DNA of 64,000 nt. Origin: Sphingomonas mucosissima (GTDB lineage Bacteria; Pseudomonadota; Alphaproteobacteria; Sphingomonadales; Sphingomonadaceae). Position numbers and translations under genes: made by a program. The stretch lies in the NCBI RefSeq assembly GCF_002197665.1, contig NZ_NBBJ01000003.1:372001-436000 (forward strand). The letters run 5' to 3'. Positions 47,101 through 55,649 of the stretch are shown here, in pieces; positions within the stretch are counted from its first letter, which is position 1, and the number at the start of each line of letters is the position of its first letter. The notes beneath the pieces were generated by a model. The model did no database searches. It saw only the letters and a list, made by a program, of their open reading frames with translations, and was not told the origin of the DNA.

Positions 47101-49577
47101 GGCGCTGTCCTCGCGGCATCCTGCTGCCACAGATGGTGAACGGTGGCGACCAGCCGGTCGATCGGCGTCCGCGACTTGGTAAGATATGCCTGCACCGACG
47201 CGGCCACTTCGGGATCGGCATCCTGCGCCGAGAATATGATCACTGGCACGGGCAAATTATCCACACGGCGCAGATCGGGTAGTAGATCCAGCCCTGATCC
47301 ATCCGCCAGACCAAGATCAAGGATTGTGAGATCATAGGTGCGCGTGCTCAGCAGCCGCCGCGCCTCCTTCACCCCGCCCACTGACTCCACTTCCGCCTGA
47401 CCCTCAAGCGCGGTTGCCACCAGCCGCAGGACGTCGGGGTCGTCGTCCACGTGGAGAATGCGCGGCCTGCCGCTACGCTGCCGCCCGTCCAGCGCCGCGC
47501 GGACGGCCGTGATCAGCCGATCGAGCGGCAGCGGCTTTTGCAGCCAGTCGACGATGTGTAGCGCCTCCGCCTCGATTCCGTCCTGCCGGCTATCTACCGA
47601 AATCATGAATATCGGGACTGCCTGCACGGCGTCGATCTGACGCAGCCCGCGCACGAGGGCGATGCCGCCGCCACTGGGCAGATTGGTATCGACCAGGATG
47701 ACGCGATATTGGCGCTCCTGTGCGGCCATCATCGCCTGGGCGCTGCTGTGCACGATATCGCAGGCAAGCCCGGTTGCGGTGAGTGCCTGAGCCATTTGCT
47801 TCGCGAGTTCGGCGTCTCGCTCGCAAATCAGCAGGCGGTCGACCAGACCCTCCGCCTCCTCTGGCGTCGCGGCGGCGAGATCGACCCGAAAGCACGTCCC
47901 TTCTCCAGGCTCGGACACGAAGTCGATCGATCCCCCCAGACGTGTGACAATATCTTTGACGATGCTGAGCCCCAGCCCGGTGCCGCCCTTTTCCCGCGCG
48001 TCCGAAGAGTCGGATTGGGAAAACCGTTGAAAGATGCGCTTCCGAAAGGCTTCATCGATGCCGCGCCCACGATCAATGATGCTGATCCGGTGTTGTCCAC
48101 GTCCGGTCTCCACGGCGATGCGAACTGTCTCGCCCCTAAACGAGAATTTGATCGCATTGGATATGAGGTTCGCGAATACCTGCATCAATCGATCTGGATC
48201 GGCCCATACGAACGTGCCCGCGGGGATGGACTCGAGGTGCAGCGTCACTTGGTATTTTTCGGCATAGCCTTGGTGCAGATCCACGGCTTGCTGCAGCAAA
48301 GGGGCGAGATCCAGGTAGCGATTGGAAAAAGTCATGCGGCCTGAATCGACTTTCTCGATGTCGAGAATGTCGTTGATCAGCCGGATCAGCCGATCGGCAT
48401 TGTCCCGCGCGATATGGATGAGGCGCTGCGCCTTGTCGGGCAGCGCCCCGCCGGCGCCGCCGACCAACAAGCCAAGTGACCCGGAGATCGAGGTCAGCGG
48501 CGTGCGCAGTTCATGGCTGACGGTGGCGACGAATTCGCCCTTCACGCGCTCCGCGCGCTTGCGCTCCGTGATGTCGCGCGCCACCGCGACATAATGCACA
48601 CCGTCCGACAGGGCGACGGCCGAAACGGCCACGTCGCAGGCGAATATCTCACCATTGTTATGCCGGCTCTGGACTTCGTGGATCATTCCCGGCTCCCCGC
48701 TGACCAGTCGCATGCTGCGCAGATAGGCGGCCACCTGCCCGGGCGGGGGCTGCGTTTCGAACAGCATGCCGATGTCACGTCGCAGCAGCTCGTCCGGCGT
48801 ATAGCCGAACATGCGGGCCGCGGCTCGGTTCATCGACTCGATACTGCCGCTGGGATTGAGGATGAAAATTCCGTCCATGGCACTGTCCAGAATCGCTTGG
48901 CGCCGGCGGGACAGATCATCGAGGCGCTCGAATGCGCGCCGCCGCGAGGAAAGCGCGCGCAAAACCACGAGCCCGCACACACACAGAATGGCGGCCAATG
49001 CGGCAAGCAGTAGAAAGCTGTTGCGGCGCATGGCGACCTGCGCCTGCTTCGACTGGGCGGAAACGGCAGCGAGCCGTGATACTTCGGCGCGGGTTTCTCG
49101 GCTGATCTGTGCCCGAATGCCGTCCATCAGCTGCTTGCCGCGGCCGGATCGTACCATCGCAAGGGCTCCGGCCGGATCGCCCTCCTGGAAGCGCGCCAGC
49201 GTCTGGGCGGCGAACACCGCCTTTTGTTCAGACAAGCGTTTCAGCAGCTGCATGTTTGCATGCGCTTCTGCCGAGGCGGGCATGGCCGCGAGGGCGTCGA
49301 GGCCCCGTTCCGTGCGGCGCAATGCTTCTTCATAAGGACGTAGGAAGGAGCGTTGCCCCGTCAGCAAATAACCGCGCTGCCCGGTTTCCATGTCCTGGTG
49401 ATCGGACAAGACGGTTTGCAGCAACGTGCGTCGGTGGTGCGAGCGTTGAACCTGTTCATAAAGGCGGGATTCCTCGAGACCCTGTGCTTGCAGCATCACG
49501 GCCACGCCGACCAGCAAGGCCACCAGCAGCGTCGCAATGCCACTCGCCCATAAGCGCCCGTTGCGGCTGCCGGTCAT
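47097..49577 (-). CDS. Hybrid histidine kinase (CHASE3-PAS-HisKA-HATPase-REC-REC)
   Basis: An 826-residue membrane sensor. Helix 1 (residues about 10-30) and a periplasmic CHASE3 domain (DMETGQRGYLLTGQ, FLRPYEEALRR) are followed by helix 2 (LLLAALAAILCVCGLVVL) and a PAS domain (ILDSAMDGIFILNPSG). HisKA has the phospho-His near residue 355 (VSHELRTPLTS). The ATPase boxes are intact (LISNAIKF, DRGRGIDE, GTGLGLSIVK). Two receivers follow, one with LVDTNLPSGGG and one with LHVDDDPD/TILDLGLADGSG. The start overlaps the GH16 stop (ATGA). With the downstream receiver and HPt it forms a phosphorelay genetically fused to glucan genes. Confidence 0.93.
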   Translation of the reverse strand: MTGSRNGRLWASGIATLLVALLVGVAVMLQAQGLEESRLYEQVQRSHHRRTLLQTVLSDHQDMETGQRGYLLTGQRSFLRPYEEALRRTERGLDALAAMPASAEAHANMQLLKRLSEQKAVFAAQTLARFQEGDPAGALAMVRSGRGKQLMDGIRAQISRETRAEVSRLAAVSAQSKQAQVAMRRNSFLLLAALAAILCVCGLVVLRALSSRRRAFERLDDLSRRRQAILDSAMDGIFILNPSGSIESMNRAAARMFGYTPDELLRRDIGMLFETQPPPGQVAAYLRSMRLVSGEPGMIHEVQSRHNNGEIFACDVAVSAVALSDGVHYVAVARDITERKRAERVKGEFVATVSHELRTPLTSISGSLGLLVGGAGGALPDKAQRLIHIARDNADRLIRLINDILDIEKVDSGRMTFSNRYLDLAPLLQQAVDLHQGYAEKYQVTLHLESIPAGTFVWADPDRLMQVFANLISNAIKFSFRGETVRIAVETGRGQHRISIIDRGRGIDEAFRKRIFQRFSQSDSSDAREKGGTGLGLSIVKDIVTRLGGSIDFVSEPGEGTCFRVDLAAATPEEAEGLVDRLLICERDAELAKQMAQALTATGLACDIVHSSAQAMMAAQERQYRVILVDTNLPSGGGIALVRGLRQIDAVQAVPIFMISVDSRQDGIEAEALHIVDWLQKPLPLDRLITAVRAALDGRQRSGRPRILHVDDDPDVLRLVATALEGQAEVESVGGVKEARRLLSTRTYDLTILDLGLADGSGLDLLPDLRRVDNLPVPVIIFSAQDADPEVAASVQAYLTKSRTPIDRLVATVHHLWQQDAARTAP

Positions 49578-50449
49578 TCCGGATCCTTCTGATAAACGCG
49601 GACGTAATCGACCTCGAGCCGGGCAGGCAGCGCTGCCGCGTCAATACCCTGCGCACCGCCCCAATGCCCGCCAATGGCCAGGTTCAGGATTAAATACATC
49701 GGTGTGGCGAACCGTATGCCGAGATCTGAAACACGCACCGACAAGCCGATGCGATCGTCAACACCGATGCGAACCCACTCCTCGGTCCAGTGAAGCTGGT
49801 AGCGATGGAACGTGTCGCAGGCGTCCGGCAACTGGGTCACGCCATTCGGGTGATTGGCGGCACGGAAGTTACGATCCGGCGTCTGCACGGAATGATGAAC
49901 GGCACCTGGTTCGGACCCGACATGTTCGGCGATGTCAATCTCCCCGCCGTGCCAGCGCCCGGTTTCGCGCTCGGGAAGCAGCCATATTGCCGGCCAGGTA
50001 CCGCGCCCGCATGGCAAGCGCGCGCGCAGTTCGAAGAAGCCCGTGCGCCAGCTTTGGCGACCACGGGTGACCAGCCGGCCAGAGGTAAACTCCTGTCCGC
50101 CCCAATCGGGATAATCCGTCCGGTTCAACCGCTCGGCATGTGCCTCGATGATCAGGCGGCCGCCTTCGAGCCGGATGTTTCGGGAGCGGTTGCGGGAGTA
50201 ATATTGCGCTTCGCCATTATACCAGCCTTGGCGATTGCGATGGGTTTCGTAGGTCCAGCGCTGCGGATCCGGCTGATCACCCGTGTCGAACTCGTCCGAC
50301 CAGACCAGGCGATAATCGGCCGGGCGCGTCAGCATGGGAGAAAGCGGCTCTGCGGCTATCGGCAGCGGAGGAACAGCGGCGGGAATGCAGCCAAGCAAGA
50401 GCAGCGGCCCCAAGGCCGCATAGCTGCGCATTCCCGGTCGCCCGGCCAT
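49574..50449 (-). CDS. GH16 family endo-beta-glucanase, predicted lipoprotein
   Basis: A 291-residue glycoside hydrolase family 16 protein (beta-1,3- or mixed-linkage glucanase type). The signal peptide has a lipobox (GPLLLLGC, Cys at about residue 21), so it is probably anchored in a membrane. The catalytic ExDxxE motif is intact (GEIDIAEHVG), with typical flanks VWSDEFDTG, PAIWLLPE and YVRVYQKD at the end. It is cotranslated with the downstream sensor kinase and lies 12 bp after the BcsS-like gene. In a polysaccharide locus such an enzyme usually trims or releases the nascent chain, which argues that the GT2 product is a beta-glucan. Confidence 0.92.
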   Translation of the reverse strand: MAGRPGMRSYAALGPLLLLGCIPAAVPPLPIAAEPLSPMLTRPADYRLVWSDEFDTGDQPDPQRWTYETHRNRQGWYNGEAQYYSRNRSRNIRLEGGRLIIEAHAERLNRTDYPDWGGQEFTSGRLVTRGRQSWRTGFFELRARLPCGRGTWPAIWLLPERETGRWHGGEIDIAEHVGSEPGAVHHSVQTPDRNFRAANHPNGVTQLPDACDTFHRYQLHWTEEWVRIGVDDRIGLSVRVSDLGIRFATPMYLILNLAIGGHWGGAQGIDAAALPARLEVDYVRVYQKDPE

Positions 50450-50461
50450 GGCGCCCGCCGC

Positions 50462-51148
50462 CTAGAAGAGCCGGCTGATGCCAAGCGCCGCATACGGCCG
50501 AGCCTTGCGACCTGCCTGTTCGCTGGCACCGGCCGAAAACTGGCCTAGCCATCCCCCCCCAAGCGCGGTTGCGACATGCCCGCCCAGGCTGCCGCGGGTA
50601 TAGGTCGGATCGCCCTGCACAATCCCTTCCAATCCGACGCGCGTCTGGCTTCCTTCGTTCAACAATCGGGTCAGCCGGAGCTGGCCGATATAGGATTCGT
50701 TCCGGATACCCCAGGTGCCGAACCAGCTGGTCTGCCATCGATTGCCGAGCGCGCCGTCGGTCTGCACCCCCGCGTCAAAGCGGGTGCCACGCAGCTTGTT
50801 GCTGGGATCGTCGGGATCAAGGCTGATGTCGGTGACGCGCGGCCCGGCGGCCACATTGGCCCATCCCCAATTGCCGGAGAATTGGTATACCAATGCCACT
50901 TCGGCGCTGATGTAGGTCGCCTCGATCCGTTCGTTAGTGCGATAGCGATAGGTGCCGCCATTCACCCCGCCGCGTACGGCCAGCCCATCGCCCAGCGAAT
51001 TGCCGGGCAGCGCGACCAGCCCGCCGATGAAGCCGCCCTCGCCGTCACCCGCCGCGGCGCCAGCATAAACGACACCCTTGTTCTGCGCCTGCGCAACGCC
51101 GGGCGCCGCTATCAAGACCAGAAGTTGAACCAGAGACCTGATTTTCAC
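50462..51148 (-). CDS. BcsS-like outer membrane protein (cellulose biosynthesis BcsS family)
   Basis: A 228-residue exported protein with a short signal peptide (SLVQLLVLIAAPGVAQAQ) and a beta-barrel of glycine-rich strands (VVYAGAAAGDGEGGFIGGLV, GVNGGTYRYRTN, GGGWLGQFSAGAS), ending in ALGISRLF. This resembles the BcsS family found near alphaproteobacterial cellulose genes, whose exact role is unknown. The GTG at 51148 was chosen for the GGAG upstream and the position of the signal peptide; an upstream in-frame TTG adds a non-export tail. It is the first gene of the leftward operon and divergent from the partner-switch operon. Confidence 0.78.
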   Translation of the reverse strand: MKIRSLVQLLVLIAAPGVAQAQNKGVVYAGAAAGDGEGGFIGGLVALPGNSLGDGLAVRGGVNGGTYRYRTNERIEATYISAEVALVYQFSGNWGWANVAAGPRVTDISLDPDDPSNKLRGTRFDAGVQTDGALGNRWQTSWFGTWGIRNESYIGQLRLTRLLNEGSQTRVGLEGIVQGDPTYTRGSLGGHVATALGGGWLGQFSAGASEQAGRKARPYAALGISRLF

Positions 51149-51322
51149 GAACAACTCCGCAAACGACGCCACGAGCGGCGGGCTTGATCCCGTGCGTCGC
51201 AATCTCGACCGGACAGCTAAATTTTATATTAACTGCCTTGCGACCATTCTCGAAGATCAAGGGGTTAGCGCCGGATCGGACCAGCTCTTACGCAAGGCCA
51301 GCGGGAAAAAGAGGCGGATGAA

Positions 51323-52555
51323 ATGGATCATGTAGCATCGCTCGCCGCGCCGCGGCCCGCCGATGCCACCCGGCCGCTCATGGTCCTCGCGGTGGACGAC
51401 GATGAGCTGTTTCTCGATTATCTGACTCTGGAACTCGAAACGCTGAACTGCATGGTGATGGCCGCGGCTAACGCGGAGCAGGCGATCCGCTTCCTTGATC
51501 ATCATGCGTTCGATATGTGCATCACCGATTGGCAGATGCCGGGCATGGACGGGCTGGCGCTGGTTCAGCAACTGCGCTCAAGTCACGGCCCCGATCAGTT
51601 TCTCCATGTCGTGATGACAACGGCGCGCGGCGATGCGCGTACCGTTCGGGCGGCGCTCGATGCTGGCGTGGATGGTTTCCTGTTCAAGCCGCTTGATCGC
51701 CTGCAACTTGAACTCGCGATGGCGTCGGCGCGCCGCAACGTTCTTCTGCACCAGCGACTGCGCCGGCGAAATCATCATTTGGCGGTGGCGCATGGGCGCA
51801 CCCGCGAAGCCTACCGTCGAATGGAAGCGGATCTGAAGGCGGCGGCCGCGCTGCACCGGCAATTGCTGCCGGCCCCGCATAGTGCCGGCGATCGGCTTCG
51901 CCTCGCTTGGACATATCGGCCGGCACAGCACATCAGCGGCGACACCATTGGCGTGATCCCCTTGCGCGACGGCAAGCGGTTGTTCTTTCTTGCCGATGCG
52001 CAAGGCCATGGCGTGCCGGCGGCGCTGACGTCGTTTCATATTCATCACCGTCTGGCGCAATTGGCGCCTGATACGCCTACGGCGCTGGAGGTCGCGCTTG
52101 CCGAGCTCAACCGCGAAATCAACGCGCAGGCGCTGGAGAGCTATGTGACTCTGATCTGCGGCGTATTGGCGCCGGGATCGGGCGATGGCTGCATCGTGCG
52201 CGCGGGCCATCCTTCACCGCTGCTGATCGGCCCCAATGGCATCGAGCCCATGAAACTGGAGGGCGCCTTTCCGATTGGCTGGTTTGAACACGCGACCTTC
52301 GAGGCGGAGCCGCTGCGTCTCGCGCCCGGTACCCAGCTTTTTCTATATTCCGATGGGGTCACCGAGGCGCGCGACAAGGATGGCGTGGAGCTCGAGTTGG
52401 ATGGCCTGCGTGCTATGTTAACGGCAGCGCCCGAGGCGTCAGTTGATGTCCTCGTGAGCCATGTCGATGCCGCGCTGCGGGCCAGGCGAGGCAATGCCGG
52501 GCTGGAGGATGACATTTCGATTCTGGCGCTTGAGATCAAGGGAGACAGGGAATGA
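51323..52555 (+). CDS. Response regulator with PP2C (SpoIIE/RsbU-type) phosphatase output
   Basis: A 410-residue regulator. The N-terminal receiver (about 18-135) has VLAVDDDELF and the phospho-Asp in ITDWQMPGMDG. A coiled-coil linker (about 140-175) follows. The PP2C phosphatase domain (about 190-405) has metal-binding motifs LADAQGHGVPAAL, YSDGVTEA and EDDISILAL. The usual GGD first motif reads SGD (HISGDTIGV). Such proteins dephosphorylate a STAS anti-sigma-factor antagonist when their receiver is phosphorylated. The stop overlaps the start of exactly such a STAS gene (ATGA), and an RsbW-type kinase follows. Confidence 0.93.
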   Translation: MDHVASLAAPRPADATRPLMVLAVDDDELFLDYLTLELETLNCMVMAAANAEQAIRFLDHHAFDMCITDWQMPGMDGLALVQQLRSSHGPDQFLHVVMTTARGDARTVRAALDAGVDGFLFKPLDRLQLELAMASARRNVLLHQRLRRRNHHLAVAHGRTREAYRRMEADLKAAAALHRQLLPAPHSAGDRLRLAWTYRPAQHISGDTIGVIPLRDGKRLFFLADAQGHGVPAALTSFHIHHRLAQLAPDTPTALEVALAELNREINAQALESYVTLICGVLAPGSGDGCIVRAGHPSPLLIGPNGIEPMKLEGAFPIGWFEHATFEAEPLRLAPGTQLFLYSDGVTEARDKDGVELELDGLRAMLTAAPEASVDVLVSHVDAALRARRGNAGLEDDISILALEIKGDRE

Positions 52556-52887
52556 CGGCGAGCGGTCCTGATGACGATATCGCGTTGATCGACGTGGACG
52601 TCGACCGTCTAGATGCGGCCGCCGCACCGGCATTGAAGGCCAGGCTGCAGGCGCGGCTCGACGGCAGCGCACGCAAGATCCTGCTCAACCTGGAACGCGT
52701 GTCGTTCATGGACAGCACGGGACTGGGCGTGCTGGTATCGCTCATCAAGATGCTGGGCAAGGATGGCGCGATCGCCGTCACAGGCGTTCAGCCCCCCGTG
52801 CGCCGCCTGTTTGAGCTGACGCGGCTGGACACGGTGTTCCGCATGGCGAGCGGCATCGAAGAAGGCAAGGCGGCGCTTCGTGGCTGA
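52552..52887 (+). CDS. STAS domain anti-sigma factor antagonist (RsbV/SpoIIAA-like)
   Basis: A 111-residue STAS protein. It shows RLDAAAAPALKARLQ and the phosphorylatable Ser in FMDSTGLGVLVSL, then GVQPPVRRLFELTRLD. In partner switching, the unphosphorylated form binds the RsbW-type kinase and frees that kinase's target. The ATG overlaps the PP2C stop, and the stop lies inside the start of the kinase gene, so all three proteins are made together. Confidence 0.93.
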   Translation: MTASGPDDDIALIDVDVDRLDAAAAPALKARLQARLDGSARKILLNLERVSFMDSTGLGVLVSLIKMLGKDGAIAVTGVQPPVRRLFELTRLDTVFRMASGIEEGKAALRG

Positions 52888-53302
52888 ACCTGCCGTCTTC
52901 AGCTGTGCGGCACGGCTGGAGGAGGTGGAACGGCTGGCGGCGCATCTGCGTCGCTGTGGCGCGGCGCTGCACGTCGACAACGTCGCCATGATCGATCTGG
53001 AGCTGGCGCTGGTGGAAGCGGCCAACAACATCGTCCTGCATGGTTACGCCGGGCGGGGGGACGGCACGATCGGGTTGACCGTGGACCGCCTGGGTGATGT
53101 GCTGATCATGGAATTGCGCGACGGCGGTGTGCCGATCCCCAGCAGCGTCCTATCGGCACACCTGCCTCCCTCGCTCGACGCCGAAAGCGGCCGCGGCATT
53201 GCAATCATCCGATCCTGTATCGACGAAGTCGGCTATTCGCAGGAAGGCGGCGTCAACGTGCTGCGCCTGGCCAAGCACCTGCCCAAGCCGCCAGCCGCTT
53301 AG
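52880..53302 (+). CDS. RsbW-type serine kinase / anti-sigma-like ATPase
   Basis: A 140-residue GHKL ATPase of the HATPase_c_2 group. The N box is LALVEAANNIVLHGY; the G region is ELRDGGVPI and ESGRGIAIIRS. It would phosphorylate the STAS protein and hold a partner inactive. The start is the GTG at 52880, overlapping the STAS gene by 8 bp. The classical partner is a sigma factor, but none is encoded nearby, so the target may be another protein, possibly of the glucan machinery next door. Its stop overlaps the stop of the convergent SPOR gene. Confidence 0.9.
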   Translation: MAEPAVFSCAARLEEVERLAAHLRRCGAALHVDNVAMIDLELALVEAANNIVLHGYAGRGDGTIGLTVDRLGDVLIMELRDGGVPIPSSVLSAHLPPSLDAESGRGIAIIRSCIDEVGYSQEGGVNVLRLAKHLPKPPAA

Positions 53303-53787
53303 CGTGCAATGACCCAGCAGGCGCGCCCACGCGTCGAGAGCCGGTCGCACATCGCGCGCGCGGCGGTACGATCTGCCGCCGTGAAGCGCACGCGATAGAA
53401 ACCGCGGTACCGCTCGATCTTCAGCGCGACGTCGCCGATCCCCGTCAGTTCCTTCAGCATCATCTCGCCTGCATGCTGTGCGTCCGTGTGGGTATCGTAG
53501 GCACCTGCCTGCACCATCGCCATTGGGGCGGTCCGCTCCGCCGAAGGTACTACTCGGTCGTGTTCCGGCGGGCGATCTGCGGTTGCCGGGGTACGGGCCG
53601 GCGGAGCCAGGGCCGTTGACCGTGCGAGCGCCACCGCCGGCACATCCGATCGCGCCGCTGGCCGCTTGCCGGTTTCCGCCTCTAGCGTGTTGTCCTCAAT
53701 CTGAACCACGGTCGCGCCCCCGACCGCCAGGACGATCACGAAGATCACATGGCTTCGCCCCCGCCGCAGGCCCTCGCGCCAGTTCAT
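53299..53787 (-). CDS. SPOR-domain membrane protein
   Basis: A 162-residue protein. A short cytoplasmic N-terminus (MNWREGLRRGRS) and one membrane helix (HVIFVIVLAVGGATVV) are followed by a proline/alanine-rich linker of about 60 residues. A C-terminal SPOR domain follows (MAMVQAGAYDTHTDAQHAG, IERYRGFYRVRF). SPOR domains bind denuded peptidoglycan glycans, mainly at division sites. The start at 53787 overlaps the glycosyltransferase stop (ATGA), so it is made together with it. It may position the synthase or connect it through the wall. Its gene end overlaps the convergent kinase gene by a few bases. Confidence 0.87.
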   Translation of the reverse strand: MNWREGLRRGRSHVIFVIVLAVGGATVVQIEDNTLEAETGKRPAARSDVPAVALARSTALAPPARTPATADRPPEHDRVVPSAERTAPMAMVQAGAYDTHTDAQHAGEMMLKELTGIGDVALKIERYRGFYRVRFTAADRTAARAMCDRLSTRGRACWVIAR

Positions 53788-55649
53788 GCCGTCGCCTCCG
53801 GTTTCCAAAGCGCGGCGCGCACCATCACCGACATGGCCAGCACATTGTTGAGCCCCCACAGTCCGTTCGCGATCAGCCCGCCCGGCGTATAAGCGCCGAT
53901 GCCTTGCGACAGCGCAAAGGCGGCCCAGCAGAACGCCGCCACGGTTGTCACCATCAACGCAACCTGCGGCCACACCAGGTGCAGGAAATTGCCGTCCTGC
54001 CGCTCCTTGGGCGTCACGGGAAACTTGATCTTCTGCTTGCGTAGCACCGCCCACAGCGCCCGCAGCGAAATGGGGAAGGACGCCAGGTAGCTCACTTTGC
54101 CCTTGTACCCCGACAAGCCCCAGGTGCCGGCGAGGAACGCGATCTCATTGGCGATGAGGAAAGGCAGCGCGTGGCCGAAGAAATCGCCGGTGTAGGCGCT
54201 GACGGGGGCCACCCCGAAGAAGAAGAAGACTAGAGGCGCGAGCAGGAAACACAGGTTCCAGACGGCGCCTAGATAGGACCAGAAGGTCGTCAGGTACATC
54301 AGCCGCTGGCCGATCGACATGCCCGGCGCGGTGACGGGATTGTCGTGAAAGAAGATGTCGAGGCTGCCGCCAGCATATTTGAACCGCTGGATGGTCCAGG
54401 TGAGCAGGTCTTGCGGCGAGAGCATCTTGGATTCGACATAAGGGTGCAGCACGGATTTCCAGCGCCGATGCCGGTCCTGGTGGAGCACGATGGAGGTGTA
54501 GATGTCCTCCGACACATGGAATTTATAGGGCGTCAGTTCCTCTTCCTGCGCTGCCTGCCACCGGGCGAGCGCCTGCGCCTCCGGATCAGATTTCCGCCGG
54601 GTCAGCCGCGTCAGCCGCGAGCGCCCCTCGTCGCCAGCTTTCGCGATCGCATCGCCAAAGGCTTGCAGCGCAACGAACATCACCGCCTCGCGACGGTGCA
54701 GCGAAGCCGCGCCACAGCAGAACGCGGCATTATAGGCGTTCCGCCGGCGCTGAATGATGTCGTAGAACATGGCGGGATCGTTCGCGAACGGATCTTCGCC
54801 GATCCGAATCTCGCCCGCCACCGCTTCCACTGCGCCGCCGAACCAGCGGCCCACTCGCCCCAGTCGCTGCCACAGCCAATCGCGCAGCCGGTCGCCTTCG
54901 GGGAGGTCGTAAAACCACTGTGGCGTTTGTACGAAGGCGACGTCCGGATCGCGAAAATAGCCAAGCGTCCGTTCCAGCAGCGTGGGGAAAGGCCGGGTGT
55001 CGGCATCGCAGATCAGAATGAAATCGCCGCTGGTCTGCTCCATCGCGTTGCGCAAGTTGCCAGCCTTGAAGCCAACATTGTTGTCGCGGCTGATGTAATT
55101 GACGCCTTCCTCATCGGCGACGGCGCGCATCGACGCGCGCCGTCCGTCGTCCAGCACATGGATGTTGAGTTCGATCGGATGAGGGTAGCTCATCGCTTTG
55201 GCATCGCGGATGCTCAGGCGAACCAGTTCCTCTTCCTCATTGTACGTCGCGATGAACACATCAACAGCGATCGGCCGCGCGTCCGGGATCTCGCCAGCCA
55301 GGCATTCGTCGATCCGCGCAGGGGCGGGCCGCATGGGATAATCCTGCGTCTTCCAGAGGTTCAGTGTGAAAAGGATCAGGCCGAAATAAGCGCAGCTTTC
55401 TGCGATGACCAACGGCACGGCGAACCACCACGCATCCCAGTTCAGCGAGCCGGTCCAGCGCCACACGATATAGCGCGCGCCCAGCAGCAGGCTAACTACC
55501 GCCAGAATTTGCCAGATCCGCTCGCCCGTTCGTGAGCGCTTCAGCGGTTCGGGTGGGCGGCGGTGTTCATATCGCGAGAAGTAGAAGCTTGTCTCTTGAT
55601 GCCGTTCCGCGGGTGCATAACGGGGCAACGAAAGCGTCTCTTCCTGCAT
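53784..55649 (-). CDS. Cellulose-synthase-like GT2 glycosyltransferase
   Basis: A 621-residue processive family-2 glycosyltransferase of the inner membrane. Two N-terminal helices (residues about 45-95) lead to the cytoplasmic catalytic domain. It has VFIATYNEEEE, the UDP-binding VLDDGRR, the DxD motif LICDADTRPF, and SEDIYTS in place of TED. The acceptor motif normally QxxRW reads QRFKYAGG, with Lys and Tyr instead of Arg and Trp. Several C-terminal helices follow. No PilZ domain is present, unlike BcsA. The sequence is closest in type to bacterial cellulose, curdlan or mixed-linkage glucan synthases. It is the first gene of a two-gene operon with the SPOR protein, next to GH16 and BcsS-like genes. 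Confidence 0.92.
   Translation of the reverse strand: MQEETLSLPRYAPAERHQETSFYFSRYEHRRPPEPLKRSRTGERIWQILAVVSLLLGARYIVWRWTGSLNWDAWWFAVPLVIAESCAYFGLILFTLNLWKTQDYPMRPAPARIDECLAGEIPDARPIAVDVFIATYNEEEELVRLSIRDAKAMSYPHPIELNIHVLDDGRRASMRAVADEEGVNYISRDNNVGFKAGNLRNAMEQTSGDFILICDADTRPFPTLLERTLGYFRDPDVAFVQTPQWFYDLPEGDRLRDWLWQRLGRVGRWFGGAVEAVAGEIRIGEDPFANDPAMFYDIIQRRRNAYNAAFCCGAASLHRREAVMFVALQAFGDAIAKAGDEGRSRLTRLTRRKSDPEAQALARWQAAQEEELTPYKFHVSEDIYTSIVLHQDRHRRWKSVLHPYVESKMLSPQDLLTWTIQRFKYAGGSLDIFFHDNPVTAPGMSIGQRLMYLTTFWSYLGAVWNLCFLLAPLVFFFFGVAPVSAYTGDFFGHALPFLIANEIAFLAGTWGLSGYKGKVSYLASFPISLRALWAVLRKQKIKFPVTPKERQDGNFLHLVWPQVALMVTTVAAFCWAAFALSQGIGAYTPGGLIANGLWGLNNVLAMSVMVRAALWKPEATA

Noticed and set aside
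50881..50894. Perfect palindrome ATTGGTATACCAAT
   Set aside because: It lies within the coding sequence of the BcsS-like gene, is not repeated elsewhere in a promoter and only superficially resembles the efflux operators.
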